From Pseudaminobacter soli (ex Li et al. 2025) (lineage in GTDB: Bacteria; Pseudomonadota; Alphaproteobacteria; Rhizobiales; Rhizobiaceae), in the NCBI RefSeq assembly GCF_003012705.1, contig NZ_PXYL01000004.1:186001-250000 (forward strand): a DNA stretch of 64,000 bases, written 5' to 3'. Shown piece after piece: positions 47,830-61,028 of this stretch. The notes beneath the pieces were generated by a model, which was not told where the DNA came from, did no database searches, and saw nothing but the letters and a program-made list of their open reading frames with translations. A program made the translations under genes and the position numbers. Numbering within the stretch: position 1 is the first letter of the stretch; each line of letters begins with the position of its first letter.

Positions 47830-49835
47830 CACCGTTCTCCTTCGACCGCGCTTTCCCGTGCAAATAGAACCGAGCGCCCGGGCACAAGCAAGCCGCCTTC
47901 CACCGCCCGTAGGTCGGCCGGCAGCGCCCCGCGCCACCAGAACCCGCCGCGCGGCGGCAATGCGAACGCCGTCGAACGCCGATCGGCATTGAACAGGATG
48001 GCCAGCCGCCCGCCGCCTGCGTCGCCGCCGTCCAGAAGCATCGTCAGACGCCGACGCTCCGGGTCGTTCCACTCCGCGACCTCCAACGGCGTTCCCGTTT
48101 CCGAGAGCCATTCAACATCCGGCATATCGCGCCCGGACAGCGGCTGGCCGATGAGGAAGTCCGTTGCGGACAGCGCCGGCACGCTTTTGCGCAGCGCCGC
48201 AAGTGCGGCGACATGCTCTTCAAGCGCAAGATCCTTGTTACCCCAGTCGAGCCAGGTGATTTCATTGTCCTGCGCATAGGCGTTGTTGTTGCCGCTCTGG
48301 GTGCGGCCGAATTCGTCGCCTGCGGTCAGCATGATCGTCCCGCGCGAGGCAAATAGCGTCGACAACAGCGCGCGCAAGTCTCGCTCACGGCGTTCGTTCA
48401 CCTCGGCGTCAGTGGTCTTCCCCTCAACACCGTTGTTCCACGAGAAATTTTCGTCGTGGCCGTCGCGATTTTCCTCGCCATTGGCGGCGTTGTGCTTGTG
48501 TTCATAGGAGACGAGATCGGCCAGCGTCATGCCGTCATGCGCGGCGATGAAATTGACGCTGCGGGTTCGGGTAGCCCCAGCAAAGACGTCGGAAGAACCG
48601 GCGAGCCTTGTCGCCAGCGCGCCGACCCCGCCATCGCCGCGCCAGAAGCGGCGGACGTCGTCGCGATAGCGGTCGTTCCATTCCTGAAAGGGCGGCCGGA
48701 ACCCTCCCAGCCGATAGCCGCCCGGCCCGATGTCCCAGGGCTCGGCGATCATCACCCTGTCGGCAAGTTCCGGATCGGCCCGCATGGCCGCAAGCAAGGG
48801 CGCGTCGGGATCGAAGCCTGATGCGGTTCGGCCAAGAACTGTCGCAAGGTCGAAGCGGAACCCATCGACGCCCGTATGGCGCACGAAATGGCGAAGCGCG
48901 TCGAGGATCATTTCCAGAACGATCGCATGGCCGCAGGCAAGCGTGTTACCGGTGCCGGTGTCGTTGACCAGCCGGCCATCCTCGCCGTGGCGATAATAAG
49001 CGCGGGCATCCAGCCCGCGCAGCGACAGCGTCGGGCCGAGTTCGTCGCTCTCGCCGGTGTGGTTGAAGACGAGGTCGAGGATCACACCGATGCCCGCCGC
49101 ACGCAACGCCACCACCGTGTCGCGCAGTTCGATGATGCCGCCCGGCGCAAGGCGCGGATCGAGCGCCATGAAGCTGACGGGGTTGTAGCCCCATGCATTG
49201 CTGAGGCCGAGAGGCGGCAGGTGCCGTTCGTCTATCCAGGCAGTGATCGGCATCAATTCGACGGCCGAGACACCGAGCTTCTTCAGATGCTCGATGACGG
49301 CCGGATGCGCCAGCGCTCCGATCGTGCCGCGCTGGGCCTCCGGTATGTCCGGATGAAGCCGTGTGAAGGCGCGGACGGACAGTTCGTAGATCAGCCCGCC
49401 GGCGCGAAATAGCGGCGGCTGGGAGGCGAGTGGCGCAGGAAGGTCCGTCACGATTGCCTTGGGTATCAGCGACGCGGTGTCGCCACCCTCGCCGCGCCTT
49501 GCCGCCAGCCTCGGGTCATAACGGTAGGGGCGGTCGATGGCGACCGCGTAAGGGTCGACCAGCAACTTATCGGGATCAAACCAGAGGCCGCGCTCGGGCG
49601 CATAGTCGCCATCGGCGCGAAAGCCGTAGCGCGCACCGGGCGCGAGGCCGGACACGAAGGTCGAGTGAACGCCCTCGCTCTGCGGTTCGAGCGGGATGTG
49701 CTCCAGCTCGCGCTCGCCGGCTGCATCGAAGATCGAAACCCAGAGGCGTCTGGCCGCGCTCGACCAGACGGAAAAGCGAACGCCATCGGCGCCAAGCCTG
49801 GCGCCAAAACGAGGTGGACAGAGCGGAAACGGCAA
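47829..49835 (-). CDS. glgX: Glycogen debranching enzyme GlgX
   Basis: A 668-residue GH13 isoamylase-type debranching enzyme. An N-terminal CBM48-like domain (~1-110) precedes the catalytic barrel: LDLVFNHTGES (region I), GVDGFRFDLATVLGR (nucleophile Asp), VMIAEPWDIGPGGY (Glu) and NFIAAHDGMTL (Asp). The region NAWGYNPVSFMALDPR is characteristic of GlgX. It cuts alpha-1,6 branches of limit dextrin left by phosphorylase. It lies five bases after pgm. Confidence 0.95.
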   Translation of the reverse strand: MPFPLCPPRFGARLGADGVRFSVWSSAARRLWVSIFDAAGERELEHIPLEPQSEGVHSTFVSGLAPGARYGFRADGDYAPERGLWFDPDKLLVDPYAVAIDRPYRYDPRLAARRGEGGDTASLIPKAIVTDLPAPLASQPPLFRAGGLIYELSVRAFTRLHPDIPEAQRGTIGALAHPAVIEHLKKLGVSAVELMPITAWIDERHLPPLGLSNAWGYNPVSFMALDPRLAPGGIIELRDTVVALRAAGIGVILDLVFNHTGESDELGPTLSLRGLDARAYYRHGEDGRLVNDTGTGNTLACGHAIVLEMILDALRHFVRHTGVDGFRFDLATVLGRTASGFDPDAPLLAAMRADPELADRVMIAEPWDIGPGGYRLGGFRPPFQEWNDRYRDDVRRFWRGDGGVGALATRLAGSSDVFAGATRTRSVNFIAAHDGMTLADLVSYEHKHNAANGEENRDGHDENFSWNNGVEGKTTDAEVNERRERDLRALLSTLFASRGTIMLTAGDEFGRTQSGNNNAYAQDNEITWLDWGNKDLALEEHVAALAALRKSVPALSATDFLIGQPLSGRDMPDVEWLSETGTPLEVAEWNDPERRRLTMLLDGGDAGGGRLAILFNADRRSTAFALPPRGGFWWRGALPADLRAVEGGLLVPGRSVLFARESAVEGER

Positions 49836-49840
49836 GCCGC

Positions 49841-52917
<3,077 letters not shown>

Positions 52918-52926
52918 GCGCGAATC

Positions 52927-54192
52927 CTAGTTGCTGAGCCTGTCGATCATGTCCTGCGTGATCAGGCAAATGCCTTTTTCAGACACTCTGAAACGCTTCG
53001 CATCCATCTCGGGATCTTCTCCCACGACAAGGCCTTCGGGAATGTGAACGCCATGGTCGATGATCGCCCGTTTGAGATGCGCATTGCGGCCCACGACGCA
53101 GTCCGGCAGCATCACCACCTCCTCCAGCGAGGAATAGGAATTGATGCGCGCGCCGGTGAAGACGAGGCTGCGCTTGAGTGCAGCACCCGAAACGATGCAG
53201 TCGCCCGCGATCAGCGACGACACGGCCGAGCCGCGGCGGCCGTCCTCGTCATGCACGAACTTTGCCGGCGGCTTCAGCTCGGCATAGGTCCAGATCGGCC
53301 AGTCGCGGTCGTAAAGATCGAGTTCGGGCGTCACGTCGGTCAGGTCGATATTGGCTTCCCAATAGGCGTCGATGGTGCCGACATCGCGCCAGTACGCTCC
53401 TGATTCCGACGTCGAGCGCACGCAGGATTTCGCGAAGCGGTGCGCCACCGCCTTACCGTTCCTGACGATGTGGGGAATGATGTCCTTGCCGAAATCGCGA
53501 CTCGAACCCGGATCGGCAGCGTCGCGCCGCAGTTGGTCGAGCAGGAATTTCGTGCGGAACACATAGATGCCCATCGAAGCCAGCGCAAAATCCGGCTTGT
53601 CTGGCATGCCCGGCGGATCGGCCGGCTTCTCGATGAAGGAGATGATGGTGTCGCCGTCGTCGACGTGCATGACGCCGAAGCCGGTCGCCTCGGCGCGTGG
53701 CACTTCCAGGCACCCAACCGTTACGTCCGCCTTGGCGTCCACGTGCTGACGCAGCATCAACTCGTAGTCCATCTTGTAGATGTGGTCGCCGGCCAGGATG
53801 ACCATGAATTCCGGCCCGTAGGACTCGATGATGTCGATGTTCTGGTAGACAGCGTCGGCCGTGCCTTCATACCACTGCGTTTCGGAAACGCGCTGGCTGG
53901 CCGGCAGTACATCGAAGCTCTCGTTTCGCTCGGGGCGCAAAAAGTTCCAGCCGCGCTGCAAGTGGCGGATCAGCGAGTGCGCCTTGTACTGGGTAGCCAC
54001 GCCAAGGCGGCGAATGCCGGAATTGAGCGCGTTGGAGAGGGCAAAATCGATGATGCGCGTCTTGCCGCCGAAATAGACCGCGGGTTTTGCCCTGCGGTCG
54101 GTCAATTCCTTCAGCCGGCTTCCCCTGCCCCCCGCCAGCACATAGGCCATGGCATCGCGCGCCAGCGGCTGCGGTCTTTTCGTCGTGTCCAT
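52927..54192 (-). CDS. glgC: Glucose-1-phosphate adenylyltransferase
   Basis: A 421-residue ADP-glucose pyrophosphorylase, the committed and allosteric step of glycogen synthesis. The nucleotidyltransferase signature is [24 protein letters not shown] (start of GGRGSRL...), with the substrate Lys in [12 protein letters not shown] and the catalytic Asp in [12 protein letters not shown]. The C-terminal third is the left-handed beta-helix that binds regulators. In Agrobacterium the activators are fructose-6-phosphate and pyruvate. The gene follows glgB by 15 bases. Confidence 0.97.
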   Translation of the reverse strand: MDTTKRPQPLARDAMAYVLAGGRGSRLKELTDRRAKPAVYFGGKTRIIDFALSNALNSGIRRLGVATQYKAHSLIRHLQRGWNFLRPERNESFDVLPASQRVSETQWYEGTADAVYQNIDIIESYGPEFMVILAGDHIYKMDYELMLRQHVDAKADVTVGCLEVPRAEATGFGVMHVDDGDTIISFIEKPADPPGMPDKPDFALASMGIYVFRTKFLLDQLRRDAADPGSSRDFGKDIIPHIVRNGKAVAHRFAKSCVRSTSESGAYWRDVGTIDAYWEANIDLTDVTPELDLYDRDWPIWTYAELKPPAKFVHDEDGRRGSAVSSLIAGDCIVSGAALKRSLVFTGARINSYSSLEEVVMLPDCVVGRNAHLKRAIIDHGVHIPEGLVVGEDPEMDAKRFRVSEKGICLITQDMIDRLSN

Positions 54193-54207
54193 CGTAACCC
54201 TCCCAAG

Positions 54208-56427
54208 TCACCCTTCCCGAACGAATTCCAGCATGATGGTGGCCAGCGGCGGCAGAAGCAGCGTGCCGTGGATGTTTCCATCGGCACCAGCCACCGCTTC
54301 CACCAAACCGCCATTTCCCCTGCCCGACCCGCCATAGTCCGACGCGTCGGTATTGACGATCTCGCGCCACTTCCCCGCCTCGGGCAGCGGCAGCCGGTAG
54401 TCCTCGCGCGGTACCGGCGTGAAATTGGAAATGACGGCGACCGGCGCTTCGCCCGGTGCCTTGCGCAGCCAGGCGAAGACGGAATTCTGGCGATCGTCGA
54501 CGATCAGCCAGGAAAAGCCGTCCGGCTCGCAATCGCGCGCATGCAGCGCCGGCCGCGAGCGGTAGACATGATTGAGATCGCGGATCAGTTGCTGCACGCC
54601 GCGGTGCGGCGCGTATTCCAGCAGCTGCCAGTCGAGCGCACGCGCCTCGCTCCATTCGCTGCGCTGGGCGAACTCCTGCCCCATGAACAGCAGCTTCTTG
54701 CCCGGATAGCCCCACATGAAGCCGTAGTAGGCGCGCAGCGTCGCGAATTTCTGCCAGTCGTCACCGGCCATCTTGTGCAGCAGCGTGCCTTTGCCGTGCA
54801 CCACCTCATCATGCGACAGCGGCAAGACGAAATTCTCGCTGAAGGCATAGACCAGCCCGAAGGTGATCTCCTCATGATGGTGCGTCCGGTGGATGGGCTC
54901 GCGCGCCAGATAGGCGAGCGTGTCGTTCATAAATCCCATGTTCCACTTGAAGCCGAAGCCTAAGCCCCCCTCATGCACCGGCTGCGACACCTTCGGCCAG
55001 GAAGTCGACTCCTCGGCGATCGTCATCACGCCGGGATTGCGGCCATAGACCTCCTTGTTCATCTGCTGGAGGAAGCTGACGGCTTCGAGGTTCTCGCGCC
55101 CGCCCTTCTCGTTGGGGATCCATTCGCTTTCCTTGCGCGAATAATCGAGGTAGAGCATCGAGGCGACAGCATCCACGCGCAGCCCGTCGAGATGGTATTT
55201 ATCGGCCCAGAACAGGGCGTTGTTGACGAGGTAGGACACAACCTCGCGGCGGCCGAAATTGTAGATCGCGGTGTTCCAGTCGGGATGAAAACCCTTTCGG
55301 GGGTCGGCATGCTCGTAGAGCGCGGTACCGTCGAAATGCTCGAGCCCATGCGGATCGACCGGGAAATGCGCCGGCACCCAGTCGAGGATCACTCCGATGC
55401 CCGCGCGATGGGCGCCGTCGACGAAGCGGGCAAAGCCTTCCGGCTCGCCGAAGCGCGCTGTCGGCGCGTAGAGGCCGGTGGTCTGGTAGCCCCATGACGG
55501 ATCGTAGGGATGCTCCGTCACCGGCATGAACTCGATATGGGTAAAACCCATCCCGACCACATAGGGAATCAGCCGGTCGGCCAGTTCCTCCCACGACAGG
55601 AAAGAACCGTCCTCGCGGCGCTGCCAGGAGCCGGCATGAACCTCGTAGATCGAGATCGGCTGGCGCCGCGCGTCGGCCTTGCTCCAGAAATCACGATGCT
55701 TGCCGTCTCCCCAGTGATGCGACAGCGGCGCCATCGTCACCGAGGCGGTGGCTGGCCGAAGCTCGGAGCGGAAGGCAAAGGGGTCGGCCTTCAGCGGCCG
55801 TGTCTCTCCGTTCGGGCCAACGATCTCGAATTTATAGGCACGGCCAGCACCGATATCCGGGACAAAAATCTCCCAAACGCCGATGTCCTGCCTGCGGCGC
55901 ATGGCATGGCGGCGGCCGTCCCATTCGTTGAAATCGCCGACCACCGAGACGCGCCGCGCATTGGGCGCCCAGACGGCGAAATGCACGCCCTCCGCGCCCT
56001 GGTGCTGGATGAGATGCGCGCCGAGCTTGTTGAAAAGCCTCAAATGCGAGCCTTCGGCGATGAAGTAGTCATCCATCGGCCCGAGCACCGGCCCGAAGGA
56101 ATAGGCGTCGGTCAGCCACCATTCGCCGCCGGCATTGCTGGCGCGGTATTTCAGGGGCTGGCGCTTGCGGATTGAAAGCCGGCCTTCGAAAAAGCCCGCT
56201 TCGTCGCGGCGAACCAGTGCCCCGACCTCCTTGCCCGCGAGGGTGAAGGCGGTGACGCATTCGGCATGGGGTATGAAGCTGCGGGCGACGAAGGCCTTGT
56301 CCGCTTGCTGGATGCCGAGGACAGCGAAGGGATCGCCATGGGTGCCGGCAACAATCGCCCTGACATCGGCGGCCGAGGCTGCCCCCGGCAATTCCGTCAT
56401 TGCGATCCCGGCACGCGCTCCCCTCAT
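54208..56427 (-). CDS. glgB: 1,4-alpha-glucan branching enzyme
   Basis: A 739-residue GH13 branching enzyme. An N-terminal CBM48 region (~20-220) precedes the barrel, which has the nucleophile Asp in GLRVDAVASMLYLDYSR, the Glu in TIAEESTSWP and the third acid in LSHDEVVHGKGTL. It transfers alpha-1,4 chains to alpha-1,6 positions. The start at 56427 is used because a GGAGGG-type site precedes it; the next in-frame ATG (56400, MTELPG) is a fair alternative. Sixty-one bases follow glgP. Confidence 0.95.
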   Translation of the reverse strand: MRGARAGIAMTELPGAASAADVRAIVAGTHGDPFAVLGIQQADKAFVARSFIPHAECVTAFTLAGKEVGALVRRDEAGFFEGRLSIRKRQPLKYRASNAGGEWWLTDAYSFGPVLGPMDDYFIAEGSHLRLFNKLGAHLIQHQGAEGVHFAVWAPNARRVSVVGDFNEWDGRRHAMRRRQDIGVWEIFVPDIGAGRAYKFEIVGPNGETRPLKADPFAFRSELRPATASVTMAPLSHHWGDGKHRDFWSKADARRQPISIYEVHAGSWQRREDGSFLSWEELADRLIPYVVGMGFTHIEFMPVTEHPYDPSWGYQTTGLYAPTARFGEPEGFARFVDGAHRAGIGVILDWVPAHFPVDPHGLEHFDGTALYEHADPRKGFHPDWNTAIYNFGRREVVSYLVNNALFWADKYHLDGLRVDAVASMLYLDYSRKESEWIPNEKGGRENLEAVSFLQQMNKEVYGRNPGVMTIAEESTSWPKVSQPVHEGGLGFGFKWNMGFMNDTLAYLAREPIHRTHHHEEITFGLVYAFSENFVLPLSHDEVVHGKGTLLHKMAGDDWQKFATLRAYYGFMWGYPGKKLLFMGQEFAQRSEWSEARALDWQLLEYAPHRGVQQLIRDLNHVYRSRPALHARDCEPDGFSWLIVDDRQNSVFAWLRKAPGEAPVAVISNFTPVPREDYRLPLPEAGKWREIVNTDASDYGGSGRGNGGLVEAVAGADGNIHGTLLLPPLATIMLEFVREG

Positions 56428-56488
56428 ATCCTCGCGTCCCTCCCCCTCAACTCAGGCTACTCATTCGGCCTCTTCTTGCAATCACAAA

Positions 56489-58957
56489 TCATGCCGGCAC
56501 GTTCCAAATTTCGCGGGCGTATTGGCGGATAGTGCGGTCGGACGAGAACCAGCCCATCCGCGCGACATTGCGGATCGCCCTCGCGTTCCAGTCCGGGCTG
56601 TCGCCCCAGACGGCATCGACCTGCCGCTGCGTGGCCGCATAGGCATCGAAATCGGCCGCGACCATGAACCAGTCATGGTCGTAGAGCCCGGAGATCAGGT
56701 CGCGATAGCGGTTCGGATCGTCGGGCGAGAACACGCCCGACGAGATCGCCGCCAGCGCCTGCGACAGCTCCGGCGAGGTTTCGATCACCCCGCGCGGCGC
56801 GTAACCGCCATTGCGGCGCTCGGCCACCTCCTGCGCCGTCAGGCCGAAGATGAAGATGTTGTCGGCGCCGACATGCTCGCGGATTTCGACATTGGCCCCG
56901 TCGAGCGTGCCGATCGTCAGCGCGCCGTTCAGCGCAAACTTCATGTTGCCGGTGCCGGAGGCTTCCATGCCGGCCGTCGAAATCTGCTCGGAAAGGTCGG
57001 CCGCCGGCATCATCACCTCGGCGAGGCTGACATTGTAGTTCGGCGTGAAGACCACCTTCAGCAGGCCCCGCACCGCCGGGTCGCGGTTGATGACCCTGGC
57101 GACGTCGTTTGCCAATTTGATAATCAGCTTAGCGTTGTGATAGCTGGGCGCGGCTTTGCCGCCGAGGAATTTTACACGCGGCATCCAATCGCGCTCGGGA
57201 TGCGAGCGGATCTGATCGTAGAGCGCCACCGCCTCGATGATGTTGAGCAGCTGGCGCTTGTATTCGTGGATGCGCTTGATCTGGATGTCGAACAGCGCCG
57301 ACGGATCGAGTTTTATCCCCTGCCGTTCCGCAACGATCGAGGCCAGACGCGCCTTGTTGGCGCGCTTCACAGCCGCAAACTTCTCGCGGAAGGCGGCATC
57401 GCCGGCAAAGGCATCGAGCTCCGTCAGCGCCGCGATATCGTCGAGGAAGCGGTCGCCGATCGCCTCGCGGATCAGCCCGGTCAGGCCCGCATTGCACTGG
57501 AACAGCCAGCGACGCTGGGTGATGCCGTTGGTCTTGTTGTTTATCCGCGACGGATAGAGCCGGTGCAGGTCGGCGAAAACCGTCTCCTTCATCAGCTCGG
57601 TATGCAGAGCGGACACGCCGTTGATGGAGTGCGAGCCGGCAAAGGCAAGGTTGCCCATGCGCACGCGCCGCTCGCCATTTTCCTCGATCAACGAGATGCG
57701 GGCGATCTGCTCGCCGTCGAACTGCCCGGTCGTGCGCGCCTCGTGCAGAAGCTGCGCATTGATCGCGTAGACGATCTGCATGTGACGCGGCAGAAGCCGC
57801 TCGAACAGCGGCACCGGCCAGCTTTCCAGCGCCTCGGGCAACAGCGTGTGGTTGGTGTAGGCGAAGGTGCCCTTGGTGATGCCCCAGGCGGTATCGAAGT
57901 CGATGCCGTGCACATCCATCAAGAGCCGCATCAGCTCGGCCACGGCTACCGACGGATGCGTGTCGTTCAGATGGATCGCCGCCTTCTCGGGCAGCGAGTG
58001 CAACTCGCCGTATTGGCTCAGATGCCGCTGGATGATGTCCTGCAGCGAAGCGGTGGTGAAAAAGTACTCCTGCCGCAGTCGCAATTCCTGTCCCGCCGGG
58101 CTGGAGTCCGCCGGATAGAGCACGCGCGACAGCGCATCGGCCTTGTTGCTTTCGCGCAGCGCTCCGATGTGGTCGCCGGCATTGAAGGCGTCGAGCAGGA
58201 TCGGGTCCACCGGCATGCCGGCCCACAGCCTCAGCGTGTTCACACGATTGCCACGCCAGCCGACCACCGGCGTGTCATAGGCAACTGCCAGCACCCGCTC
58301 CTGCGGCCGCCAGACATGCCGCTCCAGTCGACCGTCCTTGGCGGCGACCTGTTCGACCGTGCCGCCAAAACCCACTTCAAAGGAGCGCTCGCGCCGCTCG
58401 AACTCCCACGGATTGCCGTGGTCGAGCCAGGTTTCTGGCAGTTCCACCTGCCAGCCGTCGGAGATTTCCTGACGGAACATGCCGTTGGCGTAGCGGATGC
58501 CGTAGCCATGCGCGGGCACGTCCACAGTCGCCATGCTTTCCATGAAGCAGGCGGCAAGCCGGCCCAGGCCGCCATTGCCGAGTGCCGCGTCCGGCTCAAG
58601 CGTCGCGATCACGTCCAACTCGACGCCGAGCGAGCCGAGTGCGGCGCGCATGTCCTCCATCATGCCGAGATTGGAGAAGGCATCGCGCATCAGCCGGCCG
58701 ATGAGGAACTCCAGCGAGAGATAATAGACCCGCTTGGCGCTCTGCTCGTAGGCCTGCTTGGTCGACTTCACCCAGTGGTCGATGATGCGGTCGCGCACGA
58801 CCAGAATCGCCGCGGTCAGCCAGTCATATTGCGTGGCGACGGTCGCATCCTTGCCGACCCTGTATTTCAGGGCCTGAAGGATTTCGGCGGCCAGCGCCTC
58901 GATGTCGGATGTCTGCGGAGTCTGCAATGGAAGTCCGTATGCGGATGCAAGCTTCAT
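56489..58957 (-). CDS. glgP: Glycogen phosphorylase
   Basis: An 822-residue PLP-dependent alpha-glucan phosphorylase that releases glucose-1-phosphate from glycogen ends. The PLP-binding Lys is K673 in ASGTGNMKFALNGALTIGT. The family stretches YYLSLEFLIGRLMRD and DAALGNGGLGRLAACFMES are complete. It heads the glycogen operon glgP-B-C-A-pgm-glgX-alpha-glucosidase. The 112 bases upstream separate it from frcA on the same strand and likely carry the glg promoter. Confidence 0.97.
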   Translation of the reverse strand: MKLASAYGLPLQTPQTSDIEALAAEILQALKYRVGKDATVATQYDWLTAAILVVRDRIIDHWVKSTKQAYEQSAKRVYYLSLEFLIGRLMRDAFSNLGMMEDMRAALGSLGVELDVIATLEPDAALGNGGLGRLAACFMESMATVDVPAHGYGIRYANGMFRQEISDGWQVELPETWLDHGNPWEFERRERSFEVGFGGTVEQVAAKDGRLERHVWRPQERVLAVAYDTPVVGWRGNRVNTLRLWAGMPVDPILLDAFNAGDHIGALRESNKADALSRVLYPADSSPAGQELRLRQEYFFTTASLQDIIQRHLSQYGELHSLPEKAAIHLNDTHPSVAVAELMRLLMDVHGIDFDTAWGITKGTFAYTNHTLLPEALESWPVPLFERLLPRHMQIVYAINAQLLHEARTTGQFDGEQIARISLIEENGERRVRMGNLAFAGSHSINGVSALHTELMKETVFADLHRLYPSRINNKTNGITQRRWLFQCNAGLTGLIREAIGDRFLDDIAALTELDAFAGDAAFREKFAAVKRANKARLASIVAERQGIKLDPSALFDIQIKRIHEYKRQLLNIIEAVALYDQIRSHPERDWMPRVKFLGGKAAPSYHNAKLIIKLANDVARVINRDPAVRGLLKVVFTPNYNVSLAEVMMPAADLSEQISTAGMEASGTGNMKFALNGALTIGTLDGANVEIREHVGADNIFIFGLTAQEVAERRNGGYAPRGVIETSPELSQALAAISSGVFSPDDPNRYRDLISGLYDHDWFMVAADFDAYAATQRQVDAVWGDSPDWNARAIRNVARMGWFSSDRTIRQYAREIWNVPA

Positions 58958-59069
58958 GTCGCCTCTCGAGCGCTGTCGGTAGGCGTCCTCGCGGCAAGGC
59001 CAAGCATCCTCCCGCTCGACAACTTACCCAATCCGCCCGCATTTTCAATCGACCAAGGAGCGCCCAAGA

Positions 59070-59852
59070 TCATGCGGCAACCGCTTCCTCCGGCGGCGCC
59101 TTGGCCCCGGTCATGAAGGCGACAGCGTCCGACATCGTGTATTCCTTCGGGTCGATCACGCAGAGCCGACGGCCGAGGCGGTGCACATGGATGCGGTCGG
59201 CCACCTCGAAGACATGGGGCATGTTGTGCGAGATGAGCACAATCGGCAGGCCGCGGCGCTTCACGTCGAGGATCAGTTCCAGCACGCGGCGCGACTCCTT
59301 CACGCCGAGCGCCGCGGTTGGCTCATCCATGATCACCACCTTGGAGCCGAAGGCGGCTGCGCGCGCCACGGCCACGCCCTGCCGCTGGCCGCCCGACAGC
59401 GTCTCCACGGCCTGACCGATGTTCTGGATTGTCATCAGGCCAAGCTCGCTCAGTTTTTCGCGGGCGCGCTTTTCCATGACCGCGCGGTCGAGCATGCGGA
59501 ACCACTTTCCGAGCGGGCCGGGTTTGCGGATTTCGCGGCCGAGGAACATGTTGTCGGCGATCGAAAGCGCTGGCGACAGAGCCAGGTTCTGGTAGACGGT
59601 TTCGATGCCCGCATCGCGCGCCTCCATGGGCGACTTGAAGTTCACCGGCCTGCCTTCCAAACTGATCTCGCCCTCGTCCGGCGTGATGGCGCCCGATACC
59701 GCCTTGATGAGCGTGGACTTGCCGGCGCCGTTGTCGCCGATCACAGCCAGGATTTCGCCCGGATAGAGATCGAAGTCGGCATTGTTGAGCGCGGTGACGC
59801 GGCCGTAGCGCTTCACCAGACCGCGTGCGGTGAGGATCGGGTCCTGTGCCAT
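59070..59852 (-). CDS. frcA: Sugar ABC transporter ATPase, FrcA type
   Basis: A 260-residue single-cassette ATPase. Walker A is GDNGAGKSTLIK, the signature is LSGGQRQGVAVARA, Walker B is VVIMDEPTAALG, and the switch His is in LISHNMPH. Unlike RbsA-type proteins it holds one cassette instead of two, as in FrcA. Its ATG overlaps the frcC stop by one base; the open frame up to 60188 is inside frcC. A related fructose/mannose/ribose importer was described in S. meliloti. Confidence 0.92.
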   Translation of the reverse strand: MAQDPILTARGLVKRYGRVTALNNADFDLYPGEILAVIGDNGAGKSTLIKAVSGAITPDEGEISLEGRPVNFKSPMEARDAGIETVYQNLALSPALSIADNMFLGREIRKPGPLGKWFRMLDRAVMEKRAREKLSELGLMTIQNIGQAVETLSGGQRQGVAVARAAAFGSKVVIMDEPTAALGVKESRRVLELILDVKRRGLPIVLISHNMPHVFEVADRIHVHRLGRRLCVIDPKEYTMSDAVAFMTGAKAPPEEAVAA

Positions 59853-60934
59853 CAGCCTGCAACCTTTCTGATCCACTGGTCGATCGCGACGGCGACGATG
59901 ATCAGCGCGCCGATCAACAGATAAGTCCATTGTGGGTCCGTGCCGATGAGGCGCAGGCCGAGCGAAAAAACGCCGACGATCAGCGCCCCGAAGAGCATGC
60001 CGAGGATGGAGCCGCGGCCGCCGAACAGCGAAATGCCGCCGATCACCACGGCGGTGATGGATTCGATGTTGGTGAACTGGCCGGCGGTCGGCGAAACCGA
60101 GCCAATGCGGCCGATCAGCGCCCAGCCCGCGAGCGCGCAGATCAGTCCCGCCAGCACGTAGACCGAGACGAGCGTCCGGCTGACCCACACACCCGAGAGC
60201 TCCGCCGCGGCCGGATCGTCGCCGATCGCATAGACATGGCGTCCCCAGGCGGTGTGGTTCAGCACGTACCAGAGGACGGTCACCAAGAGCACCATCGCGA
60301 TGACGCCATAGGTGAACACGGCGCCGCCCATGCGGAACGTATTGCCGAAGAACTGCAGGATCGGGGCCTGCTCCTCGATATCCTGCGAGCGGATGGTCTC
60401 ATTCGCCGAATAGAGGAAGTTCGTGGCCAGAACGATCTGCCACATGCCGAGCGTGACAATGAATGGCGGCAGCCGCATGTGGGCCACCAATGCACCGTTG
60501 ATCCATCCGCATATGGCGCCGACGCCAAAGCCGCACAGAATGGCGACCGACGGCGGCAGCCCATAGCGGAAGGCGAACTGCCCCATCACCACCGACGACA
60601 GCACCATTATGGCGCCCACCGACAGGTCGATGCCGGCAGTGAGGATCACCAGCGTCTGTGCTGCGCCGACGATGCCGACGATGGCGACCTGTTGCAGAAT
60701 GAGGGTCATGGAGAAGGCGGAGAAGAATTTTCCGCCGATGATCACCCCGAAGGCCGAAATCGACACCACCAGCACGATCAGCGGTACCGCCGCCGGGTTG
60801 GAGTGCAGGAACTGCTGTGCCTTTTCCAGAGCCGAGCGGCTTTCGCCATCGAAATTGGCGACCGATGTGTCGCTGCCTGCAAGAACGCCTTCGAACTCCT
60901 GCGGCTGCCTGGCATTCGCCGACGCGTCACTCAT
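59852..60934 (-). CDS. frcC: Sugar ABC transporter permease, FrcC type
   Basis: A 360-residue permease (BPD_transp_2 family) with a ~45-residue cytoplasmic head and about eight to ten membrane segments. The signature loop is ALEYSG-like (DPAAAELSGVWVSRT), and GIDLSVGAIMVLSSVVMGQ and FGGRGSILGMLFGALIVGV are characteristic of ribose/fructose permeases. It is preceded by a GGGAGGAG site and lies between frcB and frcA. Confidence 0.93.
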   Translation of the reverse strand: MSDASANARQPQEFEGVLAGSDTSVANFDGESRSALEKAQQFLHSNPAAVPLIVLVVSISAFGVIIGGKFFSAFSMTLILQQVAIVGIVGAAQTLVILTAGIDLSVGAIMVLSSVVMGQFAFRYGLPPSVAILCGFGVGAICGWINGALVAHMRLPPFIVTLGMWQIVLATNFLYSANETIRSQDIEEQAPILQFFGNTFRMGGAVFTYGVIAMVLLVTVLWYVLNHTAWGRHVYAIGDDPAAAELSGVWVSRTLVSVYVLAGLICALAGWALIGRIGSVSPTAGQFTNIESITAVVIGGISLFGGRGSILGMLFGALIVGVFSLGLRLIGTDPQWTYLLIGALIIVAVAIDQWIRKVAG

Positions 60935-60960
60935 CCTGCTCTCCTCCCACGGAAAACCAT

Positions 60961-61000
60961 GTGCGTAGGTGAAGGGCGGAACCTCCGCCCCTCACGCATC
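60961..61000 (-). other. Stable intercistronic hairpin between frcB and frcC
   Basis: GGGCGGA (60974-60980) and TCCGCCC (60984-60990) pair perfectly around a three-base loop. Outer arms (GTGA/TCAC or TGCGT/ACGCA) can extend the stem. No T-tract is present. As in the opp operon, it separates the binding-protein gene from the first permease gene and probably sets their mRNA ratio. Confidence 0.65.
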
Positions 61001-61028
61001 GGAGACTGCCCGATCGGATCGGGCTAGA

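Noticed and set aside
56135-59116. A 993-codon open frame on the plus strand opposite glgP and glgB
   Set aside because: It is a GC-rich antisense shadow: composition is Arg/His/Gly/Gln-rich with no family resemblance, and it crosses two well-identified genes and the gap between them.
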